Source of the DNA: Thermodesulfatator sp. | GTDB lineage: Bacteria; Desulfobacterota; Dissulfuribacteria; Dissulfuribacterales; QOAL01 | NCBI GenBank assembly: GCA_003978135.1 | Contig: QOAL01000029.1 | Span: forward strand, 1 to 11,308 | Reading direction: 5' to 3' | Length of the DNA stretch: 11,308 nucleotides | In this document: one piece after another, positions 1-7,984 of the stretch | Layout: every line of letters starts with the position of its first letter | Position numbering within the stretch: position 1 is the first letter of the stretch | The notes under the pieces: model-generated | Database searches by the model: none | What the model saw: only the letters and a program-made list of their open reading frames with translations | What the model was told of the DNA's origin: nothing | Translations under genes and position numbers: made by a program

Positions 1-18
1 TCTTATTTGTCTTTTTTT

Positions 19-81
19 GCGCCTGCATTGTTGCGGATTGACTCACATAATCCATTATGCTCCTCAATCCGCGCCTTGCAT
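19..81. repeat. Centred imperfect palindrome flanked by short direct repeats
   Basis: The outer arms GCGGATTGA (33-41) and TCAATCCGC (64-72) are perfect complements. The inner arms CATAAT (46-51) and ATTATG (54-59) share the same centre at 52/53 and are separated from the outer arms by a 4-by-4 mismatch. This gives 15 base pairs in a 40-base palindrome. Near-identical direct repeats flank it: GCGCCTGCAT (19-28) and GCGCCTTGCAT (71-81), the second overlapping the right arm by two bases. It lies about 35-100 bases beyond the speE stop. Neither side of the hairpin is followed directly by a T-run, so a simple intrinsic terminator is a poor fit. The layout resembles a dispersed intergenic palindrome (REP-like), but copy number cannot be judged from one window. 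Confidence 0.55.
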
Positions 82-115
82 GCCCCAAAAAAACACTGCG
101 CAATCTTACAACATT

Positions 116-973
116 TCATGTTTGACGCGACACTAGAGCTCTTTTCACAAACGCCGGCAGAACAAAACAACCAGGGATCATCTCAAGGGTAAAGAAATTA
201 AGCTTCTGTTTTTGCTCTGGTGGCAAATTTTGCTGCGCCATCGTTTCCTTCATATCTTCCTTTAAGGCCAAGGCCCATGACCAGTAGCCACCTGGATACG
301 TGGGAACAGGGCCGGTATAAAAAAGAACCCTGGAAAAGCCTGCCTGGTAAAGGGCTTTTTTGATCTGTTTCATTATGGAAAGATGATAGACAGGAGATTC
401 GCTCTGCACCACCATGATCCCGTTTTCCGAAAGAGCTGAATAACATCTGGAATAAAATCCGGCAGTGAACAGCACCTCAGCAGCACCTATAGGATCAGAG
501 GAATCCACGAATATCCTGTCGAATCTTTGGCTGGTCTGTCCAACATATTCCACACCATCCTTATAGATTATTTCCAGCTTTTCATTGCCGGAAAGGGCAC
601 AGGAAATTCCAGGCAGGTACCTCTGGCTTACTTCCACCACCATTGGATCTATCTCGCAGAGCACAATGCCTTCAAGGCTTGGATACCTGGCAAGCTCTCT
701 CACTGCCCCTCCATCTCCTCCGCCAATGACAAGAGCCTGGCCCTGAGGCATGGAGCCCACATTCATTGCAGGGTGAACAAGCATTTCATGATAAAAGGAT
801 TCATCCCGTTCAGTGGTCATAACCAGGCCGTCCAGCAGGAGCATCCGGCCAAAATCTTCTGTTTCCACTATGTCTATCTGCTGGATTTCCGACCTGCTAC
901 TGAATAGTGTCTTCTTGCATTTAAGCGTGATTCCTGCTGCAGGAGTGTGTTTTTCAGTGAACCAGAGTTCCAT
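116..973 (-). CDS. speE: Spermidine synthase (polyamine aminopropyltransferase)
   Basis: This cytoplasmic enzyme transfers an aminopropyl group from decarboxylated S-adenosylmethionine to putrescine, giving spermidine. The 285-residue length is typical of bacterial SpeE. Residues 1-60 form the small N-terminal beta domain. The Rossmann domain follows with the nucleotide-binding motif VIGGGDGG (82-89), the acidic pair in CEIDP (106-110) and the catalytic-loop motif DSSDP (157-161). YHE (61-63) and PTYPGGYWSWA (224-234) are further family signatures. The ATG at 973 is a natural start for the N-terminal domain, although no strong Shine-Dalgarno is visible. It lies 21 bases after the small haem-protein gene and is the last gene of the minus-strand block. 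The exact amine substrate cannot be fixed from sequence; putrescine is the family default. Confidence 0.95.
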   Translation of the reverse strand: MELWFTEKHTPAAGITLKCKKTLFSSRSEIQQIDIVETEDFGRMLLLDGLVMTTERDESFYHEMLVHPAMNVGSMPQGQALVIGGGDGGAVRELARYPSLEGIVLCEIDPMVVEVSQRYLPGISCALSGNEKLEIIYKDGVEYVGQTSQRFDRIFVDSSDPIGAAEVLFTAGFYSRCYSALSENGIMVVQSESPVYHLSIMKQIKKALYQAGFSRVLFYTGPVPTYPGGYWSWALALKEDMKETMAQQNLPPEQKQKLNFFTLEMIPGCFVLPAFVKRALVSRQT

Positions 974-994
974 TTAAAACCATGGACCAGGAAA

Positions 995-1261
995 TTATGA
1001 GGGCCTGGTAAGTTTATGACAGAAAAGACAACGATATTTTGGCGGGTGATTCTTGGGAAGAGGATTTCCGGCCTCTTCTCCATGACACTTGGAGCAGTGC
1101 TTTTCAGCCTCTTTTCTGGGCATGTCGTAAAAGGAGATATGATCCTTGTCCCTTGGCAGTTTTACCGTGGTTTCCGGCGGGGCATTGAGGAGAAAAATCA
1201 ACAGCCCGGCTGCCACGAGAACAAAGAGGATATTATACAAGGTAGCCTTTTTTTTGTTCAT
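995..1261 (-). CDS. Small membrane-anchored di-haem c-type cytochrome-like protein
   Basis: This 88-residue protein has a short lysine-rich N-terminus and one hydrophobic segment (about 9-25) that would act as a signal anchor or uncleaved signal peptide. A periplasmic tail follows with two CXXCH haem-c motifs, CSKCH (56-60) and CLFCH (78-82). His41, His55 and His72 could supply distal haem ligands. The region from the first motif to the end, with a KYRCLFCH second site, recalls the small di-haem NapB type, but it is much shorter and I cannot assign it to a named family. The likely role is electron transfer at the outer face of the inner membrane. It sits 89 bases after the HD-domain gene and 21 bases before speE. 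No good ribosome-binding site precedes the ATG. The partner oxidoreductase is not in the window. Confidence 0.8.
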   Translation of the reverse strand: MNKKKATLYNILFVLVAAGLLIFLLNAPPETTVKLPRDKDHISFYDMPRKEAEKHCSKCHGEEAGNPLPKNHPPKYRCLFCHKLTRPS

Positions 1262-1350
1262 GTTTTCAAATCTGACCGGTCACGCATTTTGAAGCGGAAC
1301 TGTGTTTTATCAAGAGGTAGCATATCCGTATGCCCGGGTGCAGACAGATA

Positions 1351-2133
1351 TCAGGCAGACATCCTTTCTGAAAGATATCTTTTTAATCTGTGAAAAATCT
1401 GTTCCCGCACCCTGCCGTCTGGGATCTGTTGTTCCATCCTTTTAATATATCCCCGTTCAATTATCCTTTTAAGGGTGGGCTGGAAATTGATATCATAGAG
1501 CCAACTGAGTCTCATGACAAGAAAATCCGCAGATGTTCTGATATTCTTAAACCTTACTACATCTCCCTGCATGAATTCACGAAAGACAGACGGGGATATA
1601 TCGGGGCACTCCGGAAGACCCAGATTTACTGTCTCGGTACCTGAACCCTTCTCACGGACCTCATCAAAGACTCTCAGGATATCCAGTTTGTCAGCATCCC
1701 TTACCAACTGACTGAGCAAGAGCCTGAGATCACGGAATGATTCAGGAACAGCAAGCTTGTTGTGATAATAGATGGCATCCAGTATGACAGATCTGTCTTC
1801 TGAAGCCAGGTCATTGAGTACACCTTCCCTTTTGAGCACCTTGCAGCCGACAGCTGCATGATCTACCGATTGAGCATCCACAAAGGTGCCAAATTGCCTG
1901 AACTGCTCAAATCTGCCAATATCGTGAAAAAGCCCTGCCAACTCTGCAAGAAACAGCGCATGGCCTTCCAGATCCAGATCCCGGCCTATGCTGACTGTTT
2001 CATGCCGCACCCTCTGGCTATGAACTATTTTAAGCCCTACTGCAGAAGAACCCTCCCCTGCATTTAAAAGAAAGGGTCTGACGTACATGCCAAACCATCT
2101 TTGATAACTGATTTGAGGCCTTAATTCTGACAA
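1351..2133 (-). CDS. HD-domain metal-dependent phosphohydrolase
   Basis: This is a predicted soluble 260-residue HD-superfamily protein. With the start used here the metal-binding set reads His38 (KIVHSQ), His70-Asp71 (LFHDIGRFEQ), His92 (VDHAAV), His124 (YYHNK) and Asp146 (RDADKLD), so the active site looks intact. HD proteins hydrolyse phosphoesters, often of nucleotides; the substrate here is unknown. The open frame extends back to 2208, but that ATG lies inside the tRNA-Ala gene. The first ATG outside it (2088) comes after a QRWFGMYVRPF segment that looks like part of the domain. I therefore chose the TTG at 2133, which has AGGG 11 bases upstream; the ATG at 2088 is the alternative. It is probably transcribed from the rod-operon side or from an unseen promoter after the tRNA. 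Confidence 0.8.
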   Translation of the reverse strand: MSELRPQISYQRWFGMYVRPFLLNAGEGSSAVGLKIVHSQRVRHETVSIGRDLDLEGHALFLAELAGLFHDIGRFEQFRQFGTFVDAQSVDHAAVGCKVLKREGVLNDLASEDRSVILDAIYYHNKLAVPESFRDLRLLLSQLVRDADKLDILRVFDEVREKGSGTETVNLGLPECPDISPSVFREFMQGDVVRFKNIRTSADFLVMRLSWLYDINFQPTLKRIIERGYIKRMEQQIPDGRVREQIFHRLKRYLSERMSA

Positions 2134-2171
2134 TTCAAGATGAACCCTGAAGGAAGTGGAAAAGTCAAGAA

Positions 2172-2247
2172 TGGTGGAGATGGCCGGGGTCGAACCGGCG
2201 GCCTCCACGTTGCGAACGTGGCGCTCTCCCAGCTGAGCTACACCCCC
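2172..2247 (-). tRNA. tRNA-Ala (anticodon CGC)
   Basis: A full cloverleaf folds on the minus strand over 76 bases. The acceptor stem begins with five G and includes the G3:U70 pair, the alanine identity element. The D arm is GCTCAGCTGGGAGAGC. The anticodon stem CCACG/CGTGG encloses loop TTCGCAA, so the anticodon is CGC, reading GCG codons. The T arm is GCCGG-TTCGACC-CCGGC. The discriminator is A, and CCA is encoded at 2174-2172. It begins 24 bases after the rodA stop on the same strand, so co-transcription with the rod operon followed by processing is likely. No clear terminator follows. Confidence 0.97.
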
Positions 2248-2271
2248 ACTTATTAATCATGCTCCAGCAGT

Positions 2272-3420
2272 TCAACCCGTGAGGCCAGAAGATACGTGCC
2301 CGTAACCAAGCCTTGACTGGTTCACCTCTTTTCTCTGGAAAACCGACCTGCGGAGCCAGACATTCATAATTAGACCCACACCAACCATTGTTGTCAAGAC
2401 CGAGGAACCGCCATAACTGACCAAGGGCAAGGGAATCCCCACCACAGGCATCAACCCGAGCACCATGCATACGTTGATGAGTACCTGCCAAAAAATCATG
2501 GCTGTAATACCAAAAACCAGAAAAGAACCGAAGCGATCCTTGGCATTCTGGGCTATATAAAGACAGCGGGAAAGGAAGAAAAAATAGATGCCCACGAGTA
2601 CAAATGCCCCTGCAAAGCCCCACTCTTCTGACCATATTGAAAAGGCAAAGTCCGTATGCACTTCAGGCAGGAAATTGAGCTGGGCCTGGGTACCTTTCAT
2701 GAAGCCCTTCCCGAGGATCTGTCCGGAACCTACTGCTATCTTGGACTGGAGTATGTGCCATCCTGCGCCAAAGGGATCGGATTCGGGATTTAGAAATATC
2801 TCCACCCTCTTTCTCTGGTACGGCTTCATGAATTTCCATAAAAGCGGAAAGGATGCCAGGGCAGCACCCAGGATAATGAGAAACGAGGTCCATTTCAGCC
2901 TGGCATAATAAACCAGGGATGCAAACACCCCCAGGACCAGTAGTCCCGTGCCAAGATCAGGCTGCTTCACTATCAGTGCCACAGGAATAATAACCAGAAG
3001 GGTGGGTTTCCACAGGTCCAGGATTCCATACTGCTCCTTTTCATCCCTGGCAAAAAAACTGCTTATGACAATGACCATGAGCAGCTTGGCAGGCTCGGAA
3101 GGCTGAAGATTGAAAAAGCCAAGGGAAATCCATCGCTGTGATCCTGAAACGCTTTTTCCCACAAACATCACAAGAAGGAGCATGATGACCGTAAGAACAT
3201 ATATATGCACCCAGTAGGAAGCCAGTTTCCTGTAATCGAAAGCCATGGCGCCAAACATGAAAACGGTTCCTACAACATACCACTGAAGCTGTTTCCACTG
3301 AAACGGGTAGCCTGCAGCAGCACTGGCGCTCCACAGATTTACAAACCCCATTACCATTATCAGGAAAAAACTCAGGAGAAAAAGCCAGTCGATATTTTCA
3401 AGAAATCTCTTATCAAACAT
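2272..3420 (-). CDS. rodA: RodA, SEDS-family peptidoglycan glycosyltransferase
   Basis: RodA polymerises lipid II into glycan strands in the lateral-wall elongasome, working as a pair with PBP2. The 382-residue protein is almost wholly hydrophobic with about ten membrane spans. SEDS hallmarks visible are QPSEPAK (106-112), KQPDLGTG (152-159), the extracellular HTDFAF loop with the presumed catalytic Asp257, WSEEWGF (263-269) and GIPLPLVSYGGSS (328-340). I chose the ATG at 3420 rather than the upstream in-frame ATG at 3465. It overlaps the mrdA stop by 8 bases (ATGTTTGA), it has GGGAGAGG just upstream, and FDKRFLENIDW is a typical RodA beginning. SEDS paralogues FtsW and SpoVE are possible in principle, but adjacency to mrdA and mreBCD makes RodA the clear call. 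Confidence 0.96.
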   Translation of the reverse strand: MFDKRFLENIDWLFLLSFFLIMVMGFVNLWSASAAAGYPFQWKQLQWYVVGTVFMFGAMAFDYRKLASYWVHIYVLTVIMLLLVMFVGKSVSGSQRWISLGFFNLQPSEPAKLLMVIVISSFFARDEKEQYGILDLWKPTLLVIIPVALIVKQPDLGTGLLVLGVFASLVYYARLKWTSFLIILGAALASFPLLWKFMKPYQRKRVEIFLNPESDPFGAGWHILQSKIAVGSGQILGKGFMKGTQAQLNFLPEVHTDFAFSIWSEEWGFAGAFVLVGIYFFFLSRCLYIAQNAKDRFGSFLVFGITAMIFWQVLINVCMVLGLMPVVGIPLPLVSYGGSSVLTTMVGVGLIMNVWLRRSVFQRKEVNQSRLGYGHVSSGLTG

Positions 3421-5305
3421 CGGGCCTCTCCCGATACATGCTGGAGACAGAAGCAGTTCGCTCAAGAAAGGAGGACGGTTTCGGGCTTCTCAACTGCAGC
3501 CACCTTTCTATCACTGCTCTGGCTACCGGGGCAGCAGCAGATCCTCCATGCCCTCCGTGTTCTATAATAACCGCAACTGCTATCTGGGGATCATCCACAG
3601 GAGCAAATGCAATGAAAAGTGCATGGTCCTTAAACTTCCAGGCCATCTTTTCATCCTGTTTTCGCTTTACCTGCCTGACAACCTGGGCAGTGCCGGTTTT
3701 GCCCCCCACCCTTATACCAGGAATCCGGCATCTCCTGGCTGTTCCATGTGGGTCTTCAATCACCCCGGCAAGTACCTGCCTGATGGTCTTCAGTATGGCA
3801 GGTTTAACAGGCACGGTTCCCTGCCTGTCAGCAGGCTCTCCCAGGACATATTCGGGCCTGTAAAGTATGCCCCCGTTGGCAATGGCTGCCATCATCCTTG
3901 AAAGCTGCAGCGGTGTCACAAGGAGAAAACCCTGCCCTATGGAATAATTCAGTGTTTCACCCTTCTGCCAGGCCTCCTTGTAACGCCTGTATTTCCATTT
4001 TCGCGTGGGCACCCTGCCGGATTTTTCTCCAGGAAGGTCTATTCCCGTCTTTTTTCCAAGGCCAAAACCAAAGGCATATTTGGAGATTCTGTCTACTCCC
4101 AGCTTTAAACCAACATTATAAAAATAGACGTCACAGGACTGGACCAGGCCCTTGTAGAGATCAGTCCGGCCATGCCCTCCTTTTTTCCAGCACCTGAAAC
4201 GCCTCCTGCCAAGGCGCATGGAACCACTGCAAAAAAAAGAGCTGTGCATGTTTATGACGTGTTCATTCAAACCAGCGGCTGCCATAAGGGGTTTGAAGGT
4301 TGATCCCGGGGCGTACTGACCCTGGATGGCCTTATTTACCAGGGGGCTATAAAGGGGGTCATTAAGGGCCTTCCACTCCTCCCTGCTTAGACCATTTGCA
4401 AATATGGAAGGATCGAATTTGGGACTGCTGGCCATCACCAGGACCTGGCCATTTCTCGGATCAAGGGCCACCACAGCACCAGGACGGTCTGAAAGGGCTT
4501 CTTCTGCTGCAAGTTGAAGATCAAGGTCTATGGTAAGTGTAAGATCTTGGCCGGACTTGGGCATCTTCTCTTCCACCACCCTGATCATTCTTCCCCTTGC
4601 ATCGACTTTTACCCTCTTGTAACCGCTTTCACCTGCCAATTCCTGCTCGAATCTTGCCTCTATCCCGTATTTACCTACAAGATCTCCTGGGACTGCATGG
4701 GAATACCTTTCGCTTTTGAGCTGTTCAAGGCTGACTTCAGCAAGGTAACCAAGGAGATGCGGTGCAATTTTCCCGTATGGATATAGCCTGGAAGGCGCCA
4801 CCTCCACTACCACCCCAGGCAGTTCATAAAGCCTGGCTTCTATCCTTGCCACTGTTTTCCAGTCGGCATTCCTTTTTATGATGACGGGAAGATAGGCAGG
4901 CTGGCCTTTTGCCGCCACCAGTTTCATCCTGACGCTCATGGATGGTTCATCTATAAGGGGCTCCAGTCTTGACAGAAGACCCTCGATATTTCCGGCATCT
5001 TTTAAAACAATTCCAATGTTAAAGCTGGGTTCCACTCCAGCCAGAAGGCGGCCAGACCTGTCGAGTATATTGCCCCTGTATGGTTGAAGCCTTATGGATT
5101 TAACGCTGTTTTTTTCAGACAGTAACCTGAAATATTTTCCCTGCATGACCTGGAGGTACCATAGCCTGGCTCCCACCAAACAGAAGCAGCAAAAAAGGAA
5201 CCAAGATGCATATACGACCAGTTTGACCCTGGAATCATCTTCCGGCTGATCAAATTTTTTCAGCCTGATCTTGGTGTCAGGCGGTTTTTTTGAACCGTTA
5301 CCCAT
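3413..5305 (-). CDS. mrdA: Penicillin-binding protein 2 (elongasome D,D-transpeptidase)
   Basis: This class B PBP crosslinks peptidoglycan made by RodA and is anchored in the inner membrane with its domains in the periplasm. It has 630 residues, the usual length. A basic cytoplasmic tail precedes one membrane span (about 28-47). The dimerisation (pedestal) domain follows, with RGNILDRSGRLLA (77-89). The transpeptidase domain carries all three penicilloyl-serine motifs: STFK (335-338, nucleophile Ser335), SCD (390-392, the SxD form found in PBP2) and KTG (536-538). The ATG at 5305 overlaps the mreD stop (ATGGGTAA) with AGGGAAAG upstream. It is the fourth gene of the mreB-mreC-mreD-mrdA-rodA operon. 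The C-terminal tail after about 605 is short and polar. Nothing suggests inactivation. Confidence 0.96.
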   Translation of the reverse strand: MGNGSKKPPDTKIRLKKFDQPEDDSRVKLVVYASWFLFCCFCLVGARLWYLQVMQGKYFRLLSEKNSVKSIRLQPYRGNILDRSGRLLAGVEPSFNIGIVLKDAGNIEGLLSRLEPLIDEPSMSVRMKLVAAKGQPAYLPVIIKRNADWKTVARIEARLYELPGVVVEVAPSRLYPYGKIAPHLLGYLAEVSLEQLKSERYSHAVPGDLVGKYGIEARFEQELAGESGYKRVKVDARGRMIRVVEEKMPKSGQDLTLTIDLDLQLAAEEALSDRPGAVVALDPRNGQVLVMASSPKFDPSIFANGLSREEWKALNDPLYSPLVNKAIQGQYAPGSTFKPLMAAAGLNEHVINMHSSFFCSGSMRLGRRRFRCWKKGGHGRTDLYKGLVQSCDVYFYNVGLKLGVDRISKYAFGFGLGKKTGIDLPGEKSGRVPTRKWKYRRYKEAWQKGETLNYSIGQGFLLVTPLQLSRMMAAIANGGILYRPEYVLGEPADRQGTVPVKPAILKTIRQVLAGVIEDPHGTARRCRIPGIRVGGKTGTAQVVRQVKRKQDEKMAWKFKDHALFIAFAPVDDPQIAVAVIIEHGGHGGSAAAPVARAVIERWLQLRSPKPSSFLERTASVSSMYRERPDV

Positions 5306-5798
5306 CTGAAATCTTTCCCTGCTGTCTGGATATCTTTTTCAAGATCTTGAAAAAACCATCAAAAAAGAATACGAACAGGGGCGCAGTGGCCATGTTGAGC
5401 AAGGCCTGAATCAGGCCCCACGGCCATACAAGCTCGGCATTTCCGCTGCCAGCAAGCTGAATTACTATTATTTCAATGCTCACGAATCCAACCAGCAGGT
5501 ATACCTGCCAATTTGTTATTTCCAGGACGTTTGACACTATATATCTAACAGTTAAATATCCAATAAGATAGGACAGAGGAAAGACATAAAAAGGTATAAT
5601 TGAAAATGCGGAAACAATAAAGCTCAGGAGCAATATGCCGGCAATCCCCTGAGGCAGCTCCTGGCGAAGACTGAACCAGCAAATAAGCGCCGGGATTGCA
5701 TCCGGCCTCACATAGCCAACCTGCAAGAAAAAGCCCGCACCAGACTGGAATACAGCGGATAGATAGCCCAAAACCAGTATGCAGATTATATCTGTCAT
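5298..5798 (-). CDS. mreD: MreD, rod shape-determining membrane protein
   Basis: MreD is an integral inner-membrane component of the elongasome that works with MreC to control PBP2/RodA. The 166-residue product is strongly hydrophobic with about five or six membrane spans and ends in a short basic tail (KKISRQQGKISDG), as in other MreD proteins. Sequence conservation in this family is low, so the call rests on size, hydrophobicity and its place between mreC and mrdA. The ATG at 5798 lies 6 bases after the mreC stop, and the 3' end overlaps mrdA by 8 bases, so it is very probably translationally coupled on both sides. Confidence 0.92.
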   Translation of the reverse strand: MTDIICILVLGYLSAVFQSGAGFFLQVGYVRPDAIPALICWFSLRQELPQGIAGILLLSFIVSAFSIIPFYVFPLSYLIGYLTVRYIVSNVLEITNWQVYLLVGFVSIEIIVIQLAGSGNAELVWPWGLIQALLNMATAPLFVFFFDGFFKILKKISRQQGKISDG

Positions 5799-5804
5799 TT
5801 GAGT

Positions 5805-6677
5805 TTATTTGGCCGGCGACGACTTTTTCTTGGCTTCTTCAGGAAACACTGTCAGGAGGACAAGCACTTCTTCCACCCTTGAGGCATCGGAAAATGGCCT
5901 AACCTTGATATCTTGAAAGAGGTTGGAATGGTCGCTGGCCTTTACTGATACAACTTCTCCCAGCAGAAGCCCCTTGGGAAAAACCGCATCCAGGCCAGAG
6001 GTAATCACAATGTCTCCTGACTCAACATCCACACCTTTTTCAACATATTCCAGGCTGCACCCTTCACGGCCCTGCCCTGTCAGCAGCCCCCGGGCCCTGT
6101 TCCTCTGGATAATTGCAGCTATCCTGCTCTGGAAATCTGTAACCAGCATTACCCTGCTGCATGACATGCCCACTTCTATAACCCTGCCGATGACACCTGC
6201 CTGTGAAAGGACAGGCATATCAGCAGCAAGACCGTCTATCTTACCTTTATCTATAACTACTACAGCCCTCCATGGAGAAATATCACAGCCGATTACATTG
6301 GCCAGTACAGTCTTATAGCCCTCCTGTTGTTTCTTTACATCCAGAAGCTGCCTGAGTCTTCGGTTCTCTATTAAAGCCTCCCGGTAACCACTGATCTCAT
6401 TTTGAAGCTGGGCCAGACGGGCCCGAAGGACTTCATTTTCTTCCTTGGCAGTCCTCAGGTTTGCATATGATTTGTACAGGGTTTTTATGCGTGAAAAGGG
6501 GATGAAAAAAAACTGTTGGAACTTGCCTCCGGTATCCTTGAACATCATGACAGCCGGCAAGGCAATATCTGACGTCTTGAGTTTCAGGGTAACGCCGGCA
6601 ATCACAGCCGCGAAAAGGACAAAGCAGATAAAAAACCGGACTCTCTTTCTGGAGGATTTTTGTTGTTTTTGAGGCAC
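5805..6677 (-). CDS. mreC: MreC, rod shape-determining scaffold protein
   Basis: MreC is a bitopic periplasmic scaffold that activates PBP2 and links it to MreB through MreD. The 290-residue protein has a basic N-terminus, a single membrane span at about 13-30, a coiled coil at about 70-112 (KEENEVLRARLAQLQNEI and following), then the two-barrel beta domain with typical VIGRVIEVG and VFPKGLLLGEV stretches. The start is GTG at 6677: a TAA stands immediately upstream in frame, and the next Met (residue 44) would lose the membrane anchor. No Shine-Dalgarno is visible before this GTG, and the gap from the mreB stop is 17 bases, which is unusual next to the well-marked starts downstream. The C-terminal EEAKKKSSPAK tail is probably disordered. 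Confidence 0.95.
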   Translation of the reverse strand: MPQKQQKSSRKRVRFFICFVLFAAVIAGVTLKLKTSDIALPAVMMFKDTGGKFQQFFFIPFSRIKTLYKSYANLRTAKEENEVLRARLAQLQNEISGYREALIENRRLRQLLDVKKQQEGYKTVLANVIGCDISPWRAVVVIDKGKIDGLAADMPVLSQAGVIGRVIEVGMSCSRVMLVTDFQSRIAAIIQRNRARGLLTGQGREGCSLEYVEKGVDVESGDIVITSGLDAVFPKGLLLGEVVSVKASDHSNLFQDIKVRPFSDASRVEEVLVLLTVFPEEAKKKSSPAK

Positions 6678-6694
6678 TTACAAAAGGATGCTAT

Positions 6695-7732
<1,038 letters not shown>

Positions 7733-7794
7733 TTACCTGATTATTATTTCCCGGTTACAAATGGATGGAAAGGGAAATGTAATTTAAAAATTTT

Positions 7795-7810
7795 TGCAAA
7801 TTTAATGCCT
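7795..7810 (-). promoter_or_regulatory. Possible sigma-54-type -24/-12 motif upstream of mreB
   Basis: On the minus strand the sequence AGGCATTAAATTTGCA matches the sigma-54 pattern TGGCACG-N4-TTGCA at the key GG and GC doublets with their correct 12-base offset, plus the flanking CA and TT/A. The -24 half departs from consensus at the first base and at the C and G after GGCA. It lies about 70 bases before the mreB ATG, so initiation would fall near 7784. I see no convincing sigma-70 promoter for mreB in the same stretch. A chance match is quite possible in AT-rich DNA. Confidence 0.25.
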
Positions 7811-7984
7811 TCTGGTTAATCATCCACTGGACACCATTAAACGACGTCAAAATTATTTTTCAATAAAAAATAGCGCCGAATCAAAAAATAAAAAATCTAC
7901 CAAAGAATGCAGTCACGACAAATATGTGACAAACACTTTTTTCGAAGGCCTGTCCCAGATTTTAATTAACAAAACCAAAGAGTT

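Noticed and set aside
81..115. Intrinsic terminator of speE
   Set aside because: Seven T (on the minus strand) follow the speE stop, but the bases before them do not form a stable stem with a loop. The palindrome further on has no T-run after it.
198..446. Further open frames inside speE, mrdA, mreB and yidC on other frames
   Set aside because: They lie wholly within confidently identified genes, lack family motifs and read as shadows of the true coding frames.
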